Positions 9,536-18,953 of a stretch of DNA of 64,000 nt are shown here, in pieces. A model generated the notes under the pieces. That model searched no databases and was not told the origin of the DNA. It was given only the letters and a program-made list of their open reading frames with translations. Source of the DNA: Pseudorhizobium xiangyangii (GTDB lineage: Bacteria > Pseudomonadota > Alphaproteobacteria > Rhizobiales > Rhizobiaceae); assembly GCF_020531965.1 (NCBI RefSeq), contig NZ_JAJAWH010000013.1:62001-126000 (forward strand), written 5' to 3'. Numbering within the stretch: the first letter of the stretch is position 1; every line of letters starts with the position of its first letter. The position numbers and the translations under genes were made by a program.

Positions 9536-10464
9536 AATCGATGGGCGTGTGGATCGATACCGACATGGGCTTCGACGACATTGCGGCCATTCTGGTCGTG
9601 ATGCATGCGAAACTCGACATCGACGGCATCTCGCTTGTCTTCGGCAATACGCCGATGGAACAGGTGAGGCGCAACGCCGCCGGTGCGGCAAGCGCCTTCG
9701 GCTGGACGTTGCCCATGCATGTCGGCCGTTCCGCACCCGTGATGGGTGCGCTTGAGACCGCACAGGCCATCCTCGGCGAAAGCGGCATCCCCACTGCCGG
9801 CCGCACGCTGCCCAGGAGCGAGGCACTGCCGGAAGGTGACGCCTTTTTGAGCCTTTGCCGCTGGCTGGAGGAAACGCACGCGCCGCGCCGGATCCTGGCC
9901 CTCGGACCGCTGAGCAACCTTGCGGCGCTGGCTCTTGCACGGCCGGACCTGGCCGCCCGCATCGACGAACTTACCTGGATGGGTGGCGGCCTGACCCGCG
10001 GCAACCATACGGCATCCGCCGAATTCAACGCGTTTGCCGATCCCGAAGCCGTAGCGATCGTTCTGGCCCATGGCCTGCCGCTACGCATGGTCGATCTCGA
10101 TTTCTGCCGGAAAGTTCTTGCCGAGCCGTCCGAGGTCGAACCTTTACGGAGTGCCGGCGGTAAAAACGCGGAGTTGATCGCCGACATGCTCGCCGGCTTC
10201 ATCGACATCGCCATCTCCCGCGGCCGTCCGGCCATGGCGCTCTACGATCCCGCGGCGGCCGCCGCCTTCGTCCGCCCCGACCTCGTCACTTTCGAACCGG
10301 CCCGCATCGAGATGGAGTGTGCGGGCAAGCTCACCCGTGGGCGTACGATAGTCGAGACGCGAGTAACACACGGCGCCTTCAACGCCCATTTTGCCACCGA
10401 CTGCGATGCGTCCACCGTCAAGGACGTCATCATGGCAGCACTGCGCTGGGAGGCCGGCAAATGA
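9532..10464 (+). CDS. Nucleoside hydrolase
   Basis: Cytoplasmic inosine-uridine-preferring nucleoside hydrolase of 310 residues, splitting nucleosides into ribose and free base. The calcium-binding N-terminal motif DTDMGFDDIAA (residues 9-19) is diagnostic, and LALGPLSNLAALA and WMGGGLTRGNHT carry further active-site positions. The GTG start at 9532 overlaps the ATPase stop (GTGA); an ATG at 9541 is the alternative. Its place between a transporter and adenine deaminase suggests adenosine or another purine nucleoside as the imported compound. The ribose released could be used by other sugar kinases. Confidence 0.88.
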   Translation: MKSMGVWIDTDMGFDDIAAILVVMHAKLDIDGISLVFGNTPMEQVRRNAAGAASAFGWTLPMHVGRSAPVMGALETAQAILGESGIPTAGRTLPRSEALPEGDAFLSLCRWLEETHAPRRILALGPLSNLAALALARPDLAARIDELTWMGGGLTRGNHTASAEFNAFADPEAVAIVLAHGLPLRMVDLDFCRKVLAEPSEVEPLRSAGGKNAELIADMLAGFIDIAISRGRPAMALYDPAAAAAFVRPDLVTFEPARIEMECAGKLTRGRTIVETRVTHGAFNAHFATDCDASTVKDVIMAALRWEAGK

Positions 10465-12251
10465 AGAAATCCCGTCCGATGGAACCGCTCGACATCGCCG
10501 ACGCTGACCTTCGCCTGCGCGCCGTTGCCGCCGCCAGGGGCGCCGCACCTTTCGACACGCTGATCGTCAACGGCATCCTCGTTGACATGGTCACCGGCGA
10601 GCACCGGCCGGCCGATATCGGCCTGGTCGGCCCGCTCATCGCATCGGTCCATGCTCCCGACACGCGCGCCGACGCCAGCGAAATCCTCGACGCAAAAGGC
10701 GGCTTCGTCACCCCGGGCCTCATCGACACGCACATGCATGTCGAAAGCTCAATGGTGACGCCCGCAACCTATGCGGACGCCGTCGTCGCGCGCGGCGTAA
10801 CCACGGTCGTCTGGGATCCCCACGAGTTCGGCAATGTCCACGGCGTCTCCGGCGTCGATTTCGCCATCCGTGCGAGCCGCGGCCTTCCGCTGCGTTTCGT
10901 CGTCCTCGCCCCGTCCTGCGTTCCGTCGGCGCCGGGGCTCGAGGGCGCCGGTGCCGATTTCGACGCGACAACCGTCTCCTCCCTTCTCGGTCGCGATGAA
11001 ATCGGTGGCGTTGCCGAAGTCATGAACATGCGCGACATTATCGAAGGCAAGCCACGCATGAGCGGCATCGTCAATGCCGGGCTCGCGGCGGGAAAACTCG
11101 TCTGTGGTCATGCCCGCAGCCTTGCGGGCCGCGATCTCCAGGCCTTCATGGCCGCCGGCGTCGCCTCCGATCACGAATTAACCTCCGGTGCGGACTTGAT
11201 GGAGAAGCTACGCGCCGGGCTCGCGATCGAGATGCGCGGCTCCCACGATCACCTCCTGCCGGAATTTGTGGAGACGCTCAACGCTCTCGGCCACCTGCCG
11301 CAAACAGTGACGCTTTGCACCGACGACGTCTTTCCCGACGATCTCGTCAAGGGTGGCGGTCTGGACGATGTCGTGCGGCGCCTCGTGCGCTACGGTATGA
11401 AGCCCGAATGGGCACTGCAAGCCGCGACCCTGAACGGCGCACGCCGCCTTGGCCGCGAAGACCTGGGGTTGATCGCTGCCGGACGCCGCGCTGACATTGT
11501 CGTCTTCGCGGAGCTCACGCGCCTCGAGGCCACATTGGTCGTCGCCAACGGTGTAATCGTCGCCAAGAACAGCGCCATGCAGCAACAATCTCCACAAACC
11601 GACGCCGGTGAATTCCAGGCCTCGGTGAAGCTGCAGCCGCTTCTGCCTGACGATTTCCGCGTCCGCTCCAGCGGCAGCCGCGTTCGTGTCGCCACCATCG
11701 ACAAGCCACGATTCACCCATTGGGGTGAAGCTGAAACAGACGTGGTCGATGGCTTTGTTACCCCACCCGAAGGTGCGACGCTCATCGCCGTCGCCCATCG
11801 CCACGGCCTGGGTGATCCTGCCCCGCGTGTCGGTTACTTGCGCCACTGGGGTACATGGAAGGGGGCCTTTGCTACCACCGTTGCCCATGACAGCCACAAC
11901 CTCACCGTCTTCGGCGGAAACCCACATGACATAGCGATCGCCGCCAATGCGGTGATCACTGCCGGTGGCGGAATGGCCGTAGCAGCCGGCGGCAAGGTGC
12001 TCGTATTGCTGCCCCTGCCGGTCTCCGGCCTTGTCTCCGAAGCTCGCCTCGACGCGGTCGCCGACGGTTTCGCGGCGCTGCGTGAGGCGATGGATAAGGT
12101 TGTCGAATGGCAACCGCCGTATCTGGTATTCAAGGCCTGCTTCGGCGCCACGCTCGCCTGCAATGCCGGCCCACATCAGACGGACAGGGGCATTGCTGAC
12201 GTGACCACCGGCATCGTTCTTGCATCGCCTGTACTTGACATCATTGCCTGA
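10461..12251 (+). CDS. ade: Adenine deaminase
   Basis: Cytoplasmic amidohydrolase of 596 residues converting adenine to hypoxanthine and ammonia. Metal ligands are seen in GLIDTHMHVESSM, in the WDPHEFGNVHG segment, VCGHARSL and SDHELTSG, in the order and spacing of bacterial Ade. The C-terminal half carries the family-specific AVAHRHG and GGMAVAAGGKVL segments. ATG 10461 overlaps the nucleoside hydrolase stop as ATGA; the longer frame upstream is a shadow of that gene. Acting after nucleoside hydrolase it would deaminate adenine freed from adenosine. Confidence 0.93.
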   Translation: MKKSRPMEPLDIADADLRLRAVAAARGAAPFDTLIVNGILVDMVTGEHRPADIGLVGPLIASVHAPDTRADASEILDAKGGFVTPGLIDTHMHVESSMVTPATYADAVVARGVTTVVWDPHEFGNVHGVSGVDFAIRASRGLPLRFVVLAPSCVPSAPGLEGAGADFDATTVSSLLGRDEIGGVAEVMNMRDIIEGKPRMSGIVNAGLAAGKLVCGHARSLAGRDLQAFMAAGVASDHELTSGADLMEKLRAGLAIEMRGSHDHLLPEFVETLNALGHLPQTVTLCTDDVFPDDLVKGGGLDDVVRRLVRYGMKPEWALQAATLNGARRLGREDLGLIAAGRRADIVVFAELTRLEATLVVANGVIVAKNSAMQQQSPQTDAGEFQASVKLQPLLPDDFRVRSSGSRVRVATIDKPRFTHWGEAETDVVDGFVTPPEGATLIAVAHRHGLGDPAPRVGYLRHWGTWKGAFATTVAHDSHNLTVFGGNPHDIAIAANAVITAGGGMAVAAGGKVLVLLPLPVSGLVSEARLDAVADGFAALREAMDKVVEWQPPYLVFKACFGATLACNAGPHQTDRGIADVTTGIVLASPVLDIIA

Positions 12252-12271
12252 CAACATGAAGCAAAAACCAG

Positions 12272-13438
12272 ATGACTGATCCCATAACCGCCGACATCCC
12301 TTTCCTCACCGAAATCCGCCGCGATCTTCACGCGCATCCGGAACTTGGCTTCGAAGAGGTGCGGACAAGCGGGATCGTCGCCCGCCTGCTGGAGGAGGCA
12401 GGCATCACCCTTCATCGGGGCCTGGGCGGAACCGGCGTGGTTGGCACGCTGCAAGTGGGCAACGGCACTCGGAGCATCGGCCTTCGCGCAGACATGGATG
12501 CCCTCGCCATGCCGGAACTCGCCAACCGCTCCTACAGGTCCATTATCGACGGCAAGATGCATGCCTGCGGGCATGATGGGCACACGACCATTCTCCTCGG
12601 CGCTGCGCGGGCACTGGCGAGGAGCCGCAACTTCTCCGGCACCGTGCATTTCATCTTCCAACCGGCAGAGGAAGGCCGCGGCGGAGCAAAACGCATGATC
12701 GAAGAAGGACTATTCGACCGCTTTCCCTGCGATACGGTCTACGGCTTGCATAACATGCCCGGCCTCGATCCTGACGAGATCGCGGTGATCGAAGGCCCGC
12801 AACTCGCCTCATCCGACAGCTGGCTCGTGACGTTTCGTGGCATCGGCACCCATGGTGCCAAGCCGCATCTCGGCCGCGACCCGGTGACGGCCATGGGTAC
12901 TTTCCTGACCTCGCTTCAGTCGATCGTCGGTCGTGTGGTCGATCCGCTGCAGCCGGCCGTCGTCAGCGCATGCTCCGTACAGGCAGGCGATCCGAAAGCG
13001 CTCAACGTGATCCCGGATATTGTCGAGATCGGCGGCACGGCACGGGCCTACACCCCTGAGGTACGCGACCAGCTGGAAACGGAGATCGGTCGCATCGCAG
13101 AAGGCACCGCACAAATGTTCGGCATCGCCGCCGACTATCGCTACATCCGCCGCATCCCGCCCGTCGTCAACCATCCGGATCCGACTTCCCGCGCGCTGGC
13201 CGCCGCTCGCGACGTCTTCGGCGACAAGGTCCGGACCGCCTTCCCGCCATCGACGGCAGGCGACGACTTCTCCTACATGTCCGGGAACATCCCCGGCTGC
13301 TATGTGTGGCTCGGCAACGGCCCCGCCGTTGACGGTGCCCTTCATCACAATACGTCCTATGACTTCAACGACGCAGCGATCGGTCCGGGCGTGCGCTTCT
13401 GGACTCGACTCGTCGAACGCGAACTGGCCACGGACTAG
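12272..13438 (+). CDS. M20-family amidohydrolase (hippurate hydrolase-like)
   Basis: A 388-residue zinc peptidase of the M20D amidohydrolase group. Metal-site motifs HAHPELGFEE, ADMDALAMPE, HACGHDGHT and PAEEGRGGAKRMIEEG are intact, as is the late His in ALHHNTSYDFND. These enzymes cleave N-acyl or N-carbamoyl amino acids; the true substrate here is unknown. It lies inside the purine operon, between adenine deaminase and a phosphoribosyltransferase, and has no known step in adenine salvage, so it may act on an amide-containing purine breakdown product or another compound taken up by the same transporter. Confidence 0.85.
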   Translation: MTDPITADIPFLTEIRRDLHAHPELGFEEVRTSGIVARLLEEAGITLHRGLGGTGVVGTLQVGNGTRSIGLRADMDALAMPELANRSYRSIIDGKMHACGHDGHTTILLGAARALARSRNFSGTVHFIFQPAEEGRGGAKRMIEEGLFDRFPCDTVYGLHNMPGLDPDEIAVIEGPQLASSDSWLVTFRGIGTHGAKPHLGRDPVTAMGTFLTSLQSIVGRVVDPLQPAVVSACSVQAGDPKALNVIPDIVEIGGTARAYTPEVRDQLETEIGRIAEGTAQMFGIAADYRYIRRIPPVVNHPDPTSRALAAARDVFGDKVRTAFPPSTAGDDFSYMSGNIPGCYVWLGNGPAVDGALHHNTSYDFNDAAIGPGVRFWTRLVERELATD

Positions 13439-13446
13439 GAGGCACC

Positions 13447-14130
13447 ATGCAGCCGCACGACTTCTGGCAAGAGATCCACCCTCCCGCGACATTCGACGTC
13501 AATCGCGGTCACCAGCACTTCTACCCCGCCAGCCTTGCCGACGGCCGGCAGATCCGCCTCCCCATTCGCCCGCTTGCGGATGGCAGCCACGCACTGGCCT
13601 CGCTCATCGTCAACCAGGCCAGCTTCGCCGTTCTCGATGCCCTTGCAACGGATCTCGCAGCACGGCTGAAGGAATCCGCACCGGACGTCGTGGTTGGCTT
13701 GCCGACACTTGGACTGACATTGGCGGCAGAAGTGGCAAAAAAACTCCACCACGGCCGTTACGTGCCCCTCGGTACGTCGCGCAAGTTCTGGTACGAAGAG
13801 GCGCTTTCGGTACCGCTATCGTCTATTACCACACCCGATCAGGTCAAAAGACTCTATGTCGATCCGCGCATGCTGCCGCTGCTCAAAGGCCGGCGCGTCG
13901 CACTCGTCGACGACGTCATCTCCAGCGGACGTTCGATCCGCGCCGGCCTTGAACTGCTCGACACCCTAGGGATTCGGCCCGTTGTCATCGGTGCCGCGAT
14001 GTTGCAGTCCGATCGGTGGCGTGACGCCTCCGCCTATCCCTACGACGGATGGACCGACATCGTTCGCGGTTGCTTTGGCACGCCCATGCTCGAAAAGGAC
14101 GCCGGCGGGTTGTGGCATGACTATACCTGA
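13447..14130 (+). CDS. Type I phosphoribosyltransferase (purine salvage)
   Basis: A 227-residue phosphoribosyltransferase with the PRPP-binding loop VALVDDVISSGRS (about residues 151-163). It would join a free purine base to PRPP to make a nucleotide. AGGAGG overlaps the stop of the preceding gene and is ideally spaced from ATG 13447, so it is the last gene of the operon. The N-terminal ~60 residues and the FWYEEALSVPLSS segment differ from the short Apt/Hpt enzymes, so base specificity (adenine, xanthine or hypoxanthine) cannot be read. It offers the salvage branch beside deamination. Confidence 0.8.
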   Translation: MQPHDFWQEIHPPATFDVNRGHQHFYPASLADGRQIRLPIRPLADGSHALASLIVNQASFAVLDALATDLAARLKESAPDVVVGLPTLGLTLAAEVAKKLHHGRYVPLGTSRKFWYEEALSVPLSSITTPDQVKRLYVDPRMLPLLKGRRVALVDDVISSGRSIRAGLELLDTLGIRPVVIGAAMLQSDRWRDASAYPYDGWTDIVRGCFGTPMLEKDAGGLWHDYT

Positions 14131-14324
14131 CGCTAGCCAGGCGTTTTCTGGGGCGTGAGTGTCGGCACTCTTGTTGAAGGTCCCGGCCGACTAACTCTTG
14201 ATGGAAACCGACTGCCACAGAGCAATGATCTTTGATGATCTGCCGATCAATGTGACGGCGATAATGCCGTTCTGAGCGAGAGCGCAACGAAAGCTGGTCC
14301 CTGAAGCTTTTCCGGCGGCTTAAC

Positions 14325-15515
14325 TCAGGCCGCGACTTCCCGGATCGCTCGCGTAAAGACGGGCAGAGAGCGCTCCACCATGTCGTCGTTTGCGGTCAAA
14401 CTGATCCGCAGACGTCCAGGCAATTGCGCGACGCTGCCCGGGAGCACCCAGACACCATCCGTCGCGAGGCGTGCCGCGAAGGCCATATCGTCGGGTATAG
14501 GGGAGCGTGGGATGATATAGAAGGTACCTTGAGGTACCGGCAAGTCGTATCCCGCTACCCTCAAGCCCTCGATCATACGATCGCGGCGCCGCGCCAGAGC
14601 GGCAACATCTATGCTAAGCTTCTCGAGATCAGGCAGTGCCCGCTGAAGCGTACGCCCGGCGAAAGCCCAACCGTGAGATACTTGCGCCATATCGACAGCC
14701 TCGCGTAGCTTTACGCGATCGCCCTCGGGCATATCTGCCCCGAGGGCCAGCCAGCCCAAGCGCTCGCCGGGCGCGAGCAAGGTCTTGCCGAAGGAATAGG
14801 CGATCAGCGTGTGCGGGTAGCTCTCGGCCGGACTGACATGCGCATTGCCGTCAAATACCAGTCGCGCGTAGGGCTCGTCGGCAAGAAGATAAATCACCTT
14901 GCCAAATCTTTCCGACGCGGCCACGAGCACGTCGGCCAGCGCATCGAGTTGAGCTCGTGGAAAAATGCGGCCGGTCGGATTGTGCGGCGTATTGACCACC
15001 ACCACGCGGGTGCGCCGGGTGATCGCAGCCTCGATCCTTTCGAGATCAAGGTCGTAGGTTTCCGGTGCCAGGTCGACGGCAACGGGTGTCCCTGCCGCGC
15101 CACGAATCTGGGCACCATAGGCAAACCAGCCAGGACGCGGATAGATGACTTCCTCTCCCACCTCGAGCACGGCGAGCAGCGCCGCCGCTATCGCGCCGAA
15201 CCCTCCAGCTGTAATGGCAATATCGGCCGGTTCGTAGGAGCGGCCACGCGCTTCGCTCAGCCTACGAGCGACCGTCTCGCGTGCCAGATCATTGTATTTC
15301 TGGTAGCCGAACCAGTGAACATCCTGTGGTTCGGTGTGGCGAACCAATGCATCGACAAGTCCACGTAACGGCATCTCCTGCGGATTACCGAACATGAAAT
15401 CACATGCATCGGGGCCAAGGCCGTCGCCCTCCAGAACCTTTCGCGCATAATCCATGACCGTGCGCATTTCCTCGGTGACGGCGAGCATCCGGCTGGACAC
15501 AGTGGTGACAGGCAC
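14325..15515 (-). CDS. PLP-dependent aminotransferase class I/II
   Basis: Cytoplasmic fold-type I aminotransferase of about 396 residues. The conserved NTPHNPTGRIF loop, the aspartate in LLADEPYARL and the PLP lysine in YSFGKTLLAPGERLGW are all present, and the C-terminal arginine region (PGRLRISLTA) is intact. The start is uncertain: GTG 15515 gives the full frame, ATG 15488 a nine-residue-shorter protein. It stands alone, divergent from the adenylation-acyltransferase fusion with about 300 bases between them, and might make an amino acid for that system, but nothing proves it. No regulator is adjacent. Confidence 0.85.
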   Translation of the reverse strand: MPVTTVSSRMLAVTEEMRTVMDYARKVLEGDGLGPDACDFMFGNPQEMPLRGLVDALVRHTEPQDVHWFGYQKYNDLARETVARRLSEARGRSYEPADIAITAGGFGAIAAALLAVLEVGEEVIYPRPGWFAYGAQIRGAAGTPVAVDLAPETYDLDLERIEAAITRRTRVVVVNTPHNPTGRIFPRAQLDALADVLVAASERFGKVIYLLADEPYARLVFDGNAHVSPAESYPHTLIAYSFGKTLLAPGERLGWLALGADMPEGDRVKLREAVDMAQVSHGWAFAGRTLQRALPDLEKLSIDVAALARRRDRMIEGLRVAGYDLPVPQGTFYIIPRSPIPDDMAFAARLATDGVWVLPGSVAQLPGRLRISLTANDDMVERSLPVFTRAIREVAA

Positions 15516-15822
15516 GGCGCGCCCCCCCGTTGCGGGCGGCGCCTATCCCTCGACGAAACCGCCTTTGGGCTACATTACCATTTTTGCTGCCATGCGCGTA
15601 GCAGAAGTTCTTGTGCAGTCCGTGCGCGATCTGCAGTTGGTCAATACGCGCGTAAGAACCACGGATCAGGTTTGCCAAGGCGCGGCAAAGATTTTTGTCA
15701 ATATGACATAAATTCTTGGCTTGCTGGATACGTGCGTTCTGGTGAAGTCGCGGCCAAGCTTTTCGGAGTAGGAAACTACCAATATTTGCTTACCGCCACT
15801 GCTTGGACTGGATGGCCGCTTC
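15516..15822. other. Intergenic region between divergent aminotransferase and fusion gene
   Basis: About 307 bases, more AT-rich than its neighbours towards 15690-15790, with no convincing gene. It contains the palindrome annotated separately. Frame upstream of GTG 15823 is open back to a TAG at 15769-15771, so an earlier non-ATG start of the fusion protein is possible. Confidence 0.5.
15696..15708. promoter_or_regulatory. Perfect inverted repeat, GntR-like operator candidate
   Basis: TGTCA-ATA-TGACA is a perfect 5-3-5 inverted repeat flanked by T-rich and A-rich bases (TTT before, TAA after). This form is common for GntR/FCD-type repressors. It lies about 115-190 bases from the starts of both divergent genes. 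No GntR gene is in the window, so the regulator would be encoded elsewhere. Confidence 0.4.
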
Positions 15823-18360
15823 GTGCCACATTCATTTGAGGCGTCTACGGGCGGTCACTATCACTATCGAGTTTCCAAAGTGCAACATCGTAAGTTAACG
15901 GCCACCGCGCTCGTTACGCGGAATTCACTGCCCTACATCGAGAGTGTATTTGCGCTCAACAAGGCACGCCAGCCACTGGTCAACGTTCCTGACGAGTCCT
16001 TCTCGGATGCGCTGAGCGGAATAGACATCGAGCGCTGTATCGTCCCCGATGAGGGAAGTGGCTGGTTCATTGAAAGTCATCCGCTGATCCGCGATGATCG
16101 ACCGGCTCAGGTCACCTATACCTCGGGTACAGAGGGCAAACCAAAAGGCATAGTCCTAACCTATTCAAATCTCGCGGATGCGGCGGAGAGGATCATCGAC
16201 CAGATGGATCTGACGCCTGACGTACGCGAGTATGTCGGCGTGCCGGTTACCTTCAGTTTCGGCATCGGTCGCATACGCGCAGTCAGTGCGGCAGGCGGCC
16301 GATCCTATCTGCCGCCACGCGGCTTCGACCCCCTCGAACTTTCTCGAATGCTCAAATCAGGTGAAATCAACGCCCTTTCCGCAGTGCCTACCCTTCTGCG
16401 GATCTTGCTGCAGACGCCGGCAGTCATTGGAGATGCCGGCAAGAATCTGCGTTGGTTGGAAATCGGCTCGCAGTACATGACGGGCGTAGAGAAGCGCGGG
16501 ATTCGCGAGCTTTTTCCCAATGCCCGGATTGTTCAGCACTACGGCCTCACGGAGGCCTCCCGCAGCACCTTCCTACAGATCTCGGAAATCCCGGACGAAC
16601 TGCTGGAGTCGGTAGGCAAAGCGGTCGGCAAGACCGAGGTGGGCATATCGGCAGAGGGGCGAATCCGCATTCGTGGTCCGCACGTCGCCCGCTGGCGCTT
16701 GGATGGAGATCAGCTGCTCGACCTGTGCGATCCAGATGGGTGGTTGCAGACCAGCGATCTGGGCCACATGAAAGACGGCCACCTTTATTATGACGGCAGA
16801 GCCGACGATCTAATCAATACCGGAGGCGTGAAGATCAATCCGGACATGCTCGAGGCACGGATTGGCAAACTCCTTGGGCAAGGCGGCAAGATCGTCGTGG
16901 CCAAAGTGCCTGACGCACTTCGTGGAGAGGGCGTTCTCGTTGCAGCGGAGTCGACGGATCTTGCGATTGATCGGCTCCGCGCAGCTTCCACCGACGCTCT
17001 GAAAGAGCTTGGGGTTCACGCAGGAGATGCTCTGCATGTCAGGGTTATGTCGGAGATTCCGCGGACGGCGACCGGCAAGCCATTGCGTCGCCTGCTGACT
17101 GATGAATTCGTCCAGCTGAACAAGGCCGCTGCGGTCGATCCTGTTGTTGATCAGGTGACCGAGACCAGAACTGACGACGTGCTGACGTTCTTCCAGCAAT
17201 TTTTCCCCGGACGGACCATCGATCGTGAAGACAGCTTCGAAACCATGGGAGGGGATTCGCTTAGCTACATCCAGTTCTCGATGGGATTCGAGGACCGCTT
17301 TGGGCCGCTACCCAGCGGATGGGAGTCGCTGACGGTCGTGCAACTGGAGGAGAGTACGATACCCGCCGGAGAGTGGCTTTGGCGCCGGCTGGAATCCGCC
17401 ACATTGACGCGCGCATTCTTCATGATTTGTATCGTTGCTCTGCATCTCGACACATTTGTTTACAGCAGCAACTGGGGCGCCGCATATTTCCTGTTCATGC
17501 TGTGCGGCTACAGCGTCATGCGCTTCCAGTGGCCGGAAATCAGTCGCACGGGGAAGGTCAGCACACTTTTCGGCACCATTGTGCGCGTGGCCATACCAAC
17601 AGTGCTGGTCGTGATCACAATGCAGGTTTTGGCCAGGACTTTCGAGCTGAAACCGTTGCTGCTGATATCCAACTGGTTCGATCCGGATCAATACCACGTC
17701 GCATTCTACTACTTCGCGGAAATCTACATGCAATTGCTGCTCATCATCGGCGTGCTGCTATCGATTCCGACAGTGCGCAAATTGCTTCGAGAGAACCCCA
17801 TGATGAGTTGCACCGCCCTGATCATCCTGGCGATGGCTGTAAGTTGGGTGGTCAATCAGGTCTGGGACACGAACTACCTCTACCATCGCACGCCTATCTG
17901 GTATCTGTGGACAGTTGGTGCCGGCATGCTGATGGCCAGTGCGCGTAACTTGCCAAGTCGTTTGCTGGCCATGGTGATCGTGGCCGTTGCCGTAGCGCTG
18001 CACCACGGCTTTACTTCGGCTACCGGCTACATATTGGGTGGTTCGGCGTTGCTGCTTTTCTGGCCCGAGATATCGGTCCCCTCTCCGGTGAAAACGATCG
18101 CCGCCGAAATCGCCGGTTCATCGATGTTCATGTATCTCAGCCATTTTCAGATCAAATCGCTGATCATCAGGCTTTTTCACGGTCCGATGCCGTGGCTCGC
18201 ACTTTTCGTTGCAATTGGGTTCGGCATCGTCTCCTCGCGCGCATACAATTGGATCGAAGGCAGGGTGCGCGCTTTCGCGAGCGCGCAAGGTGGGGCGGGG
18301 CGAGTATGGGTCGCGTTCCCCAGGATGTTCTCCGGCCGTTCGGCAAGTCTAGATCGCTGA
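15823..18360 (+). CDS. Adenylation-carrier-acyltransferase-3 fusion protein
   Basis: An 845-residue three-part protein. Residues ~20-430 form an ANL adenylation domain with core motifs [11 protein letters not shown] (99-109), HYGLTEAS (239-246), [20 protein letters not shown] (310-329) and the late lysine in [10 protein letters not shown] (Lys419). Residues ~445-515 are a carrier domain with the phosphopantetheine serine in MGGDSL (Ser479). Residues ~530-830 hold about ten membrane helices like acyltransferase-3 proteins. The chain would activate an acid, hold it on the arm and transfer it across or at the inner membrane to a lipid or glycan, comparable to DltA-DltC-DltB in one polypeptide. 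The N-terminus is about 50 residues shorter than usual. The acid and the acceptor are unknown. Confidence 0.8.
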   Translation: MPHSFEASTGGHYHYRVSKVQHRKLTATALVTRNSLPYIESVFALNKARQPLVNVPDESFSDALSGIDIERCIVPDEGSGWFIESHPLIRDDRPAQVTYTSGTEGKPKGIVLTYSNLADAAERIIDQMDLTPDVREYVGVPVTFSFGIGRIRAVSAAGGRSYLPPRGFDPLELSRMLKSGEINALSAVPTLLRILLQTPAVIGDAGKNLRWLEIGSQYMTGVEKRGIRELFPNARIVQHYGLTEASRSTFLQISEIPDELLESVGKAVGKTEVGISAEGRIRIRGPHVARWRLDGDQLLDLCDPDGWLQTSDLGHMKDGHLYYDGRADDLINTGGVKINPDMLEARIGKLLGQGGKIVVAKVPDALRGEGVLVAAESTDLAIDRLRAASTDALKELGVHAGDALHVRVMSEIPRTATGKPLRRLLTDEFVQLNKAAAVDPVVDQVTETRTDDVLTFFQQFFPGRTIDREDSFETMGGDSLSYIQFSMGFEDRFGPLPSGWESLTVVQLEESTIPAGEWLWRRLESATLTRAFFMICIVALHLDTFVYSSNWGAAYFLFMLCGYSVMRFQWPEISRTGKVSTLFGTIVRVAIPTVLVVITMQVLARTFELKPLLLISNWFDPDQYHVAFYYFAEIYMQLLLIIGVLLSIPTVRKLLRENPMMSCTALIILAMAVSWVVNQVWDTNYLYHRTPIWYLWTVGAGMLMASARNLPSRLLAMVIVAVAVALHHGFTSATGYILGGSALLLFWPEISVPSPVKTIAAEIAGSSMFMYLSHFQIKSLIIRLFHGPMPWLALFVAIGFGIVSSRAYNWIEGRVRAFASAQGGAGRVWVAFPRMFSGRSASLDR

Positions 18361-18575
18361 ACAGATGTATTTCATCTCGAGATATTCCTCGATCCCAAAT
18401 TTTGAGCCTTCGCGGCCCAGGCCGGACTGCTTGATGCTGCCGAAGGGAGACATCTCATTGGAAATAAGGCCCGTGTTGTGCCCAACCATCCCGCACTCCA
18501 AACCTTCCGAGACGCGGATCAAGCGGCCGTGGTCGCGGGCATAGAGCCGATGGTAACCAGCTATTTCGTCAGGGC
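18349..18575 (-). pseudogene. 3' remnant of succinate-semialdehyde dehydrogenase (gabD-like)
   Basis: The last ~75 residues of a GabD-type aldehyde dehydrogenase: [36 protein letters not shown] and [20 protein letters not shown] follow the C-terminus of the family closely. The catalytic cysteine and the NAD-binding half are missing. It is joined in frame to the DUF6220-like gene, showing that a deletion fused two genes. A separate gabD-like gene begins at the right edge of the window. Confidence 0.88.
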
Positions 18576-18951
18576 TCCCCGAGCCGTCGCGGCTACACAT
18601 AGAAGCAAGCAGAATTGCACCATTTAGTGGGTGGAGCGAGAGAGCCAGCGGTTGTCCGCCTGCGGCGAGCGATACCTGCACCAGATACAGCAGGACGAGA
18701 AGCCCGGCCCACCAGCCAAAGCCTCGGAGGCGGTGGATAAGAAGAGAGCCCGCAATCAACATTAGAATAGGCACCGACAGCGCCCCACCAAGCGCTGCAT
18801 GCATTTCCCAAAACGAGCTTTCTTGGAAGAGGCCGATCCCAGCAGTGAGGAACTGTCCGAACAGCCCGATCGGGAGCAGCCGAGCGCAAAAGGTGAACCA
18901 GCCCGGCGTACCGAGTTGAAGGTCAACGAGGGTGTCGTGCGTCTTCGACAT
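18349..18951 (-). CDS. Chimeric ORF: DUF6220-like membrane protein joined to aldehyde dehydrogenase tail
   Basis: A 200-residue reading frame made of two unrelated parts. Residues 1-117 form a small membrane protein with about four helices ([68 protein letters not shown]), resembling DUF6220 proteins. From about residue 130 it reads as the end of succinate-semialdehyde dehydrogenase. ATG 18951 lies two bases after the flavoprotein stop, so the two are co-transcribed and the membrane part may still function. The 3' end overlaps the convergent acyltransferase fusion gene by about 12 bases. Confidence 0.7.
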   Translation of the reverse strand: MSKTHDTLVDLQLGTPGWFTFCARLLPIGLFGQFLTAGIGLFQESSFWEMHAALGGALSVPILMLIAGSLLIHRLRGFGWWAGLLVLLYLVQVSLAAGGQPLALSLHPLNGAILLASMCSRDGSGSPDEIAGYHRLYARDHGRLIRVSEGLECGMVGHNTGLISNEMSPFGSIKQSGLGREGSKFGIEEYLEMKYICSAI

Positions 18952-18953
18952 GC

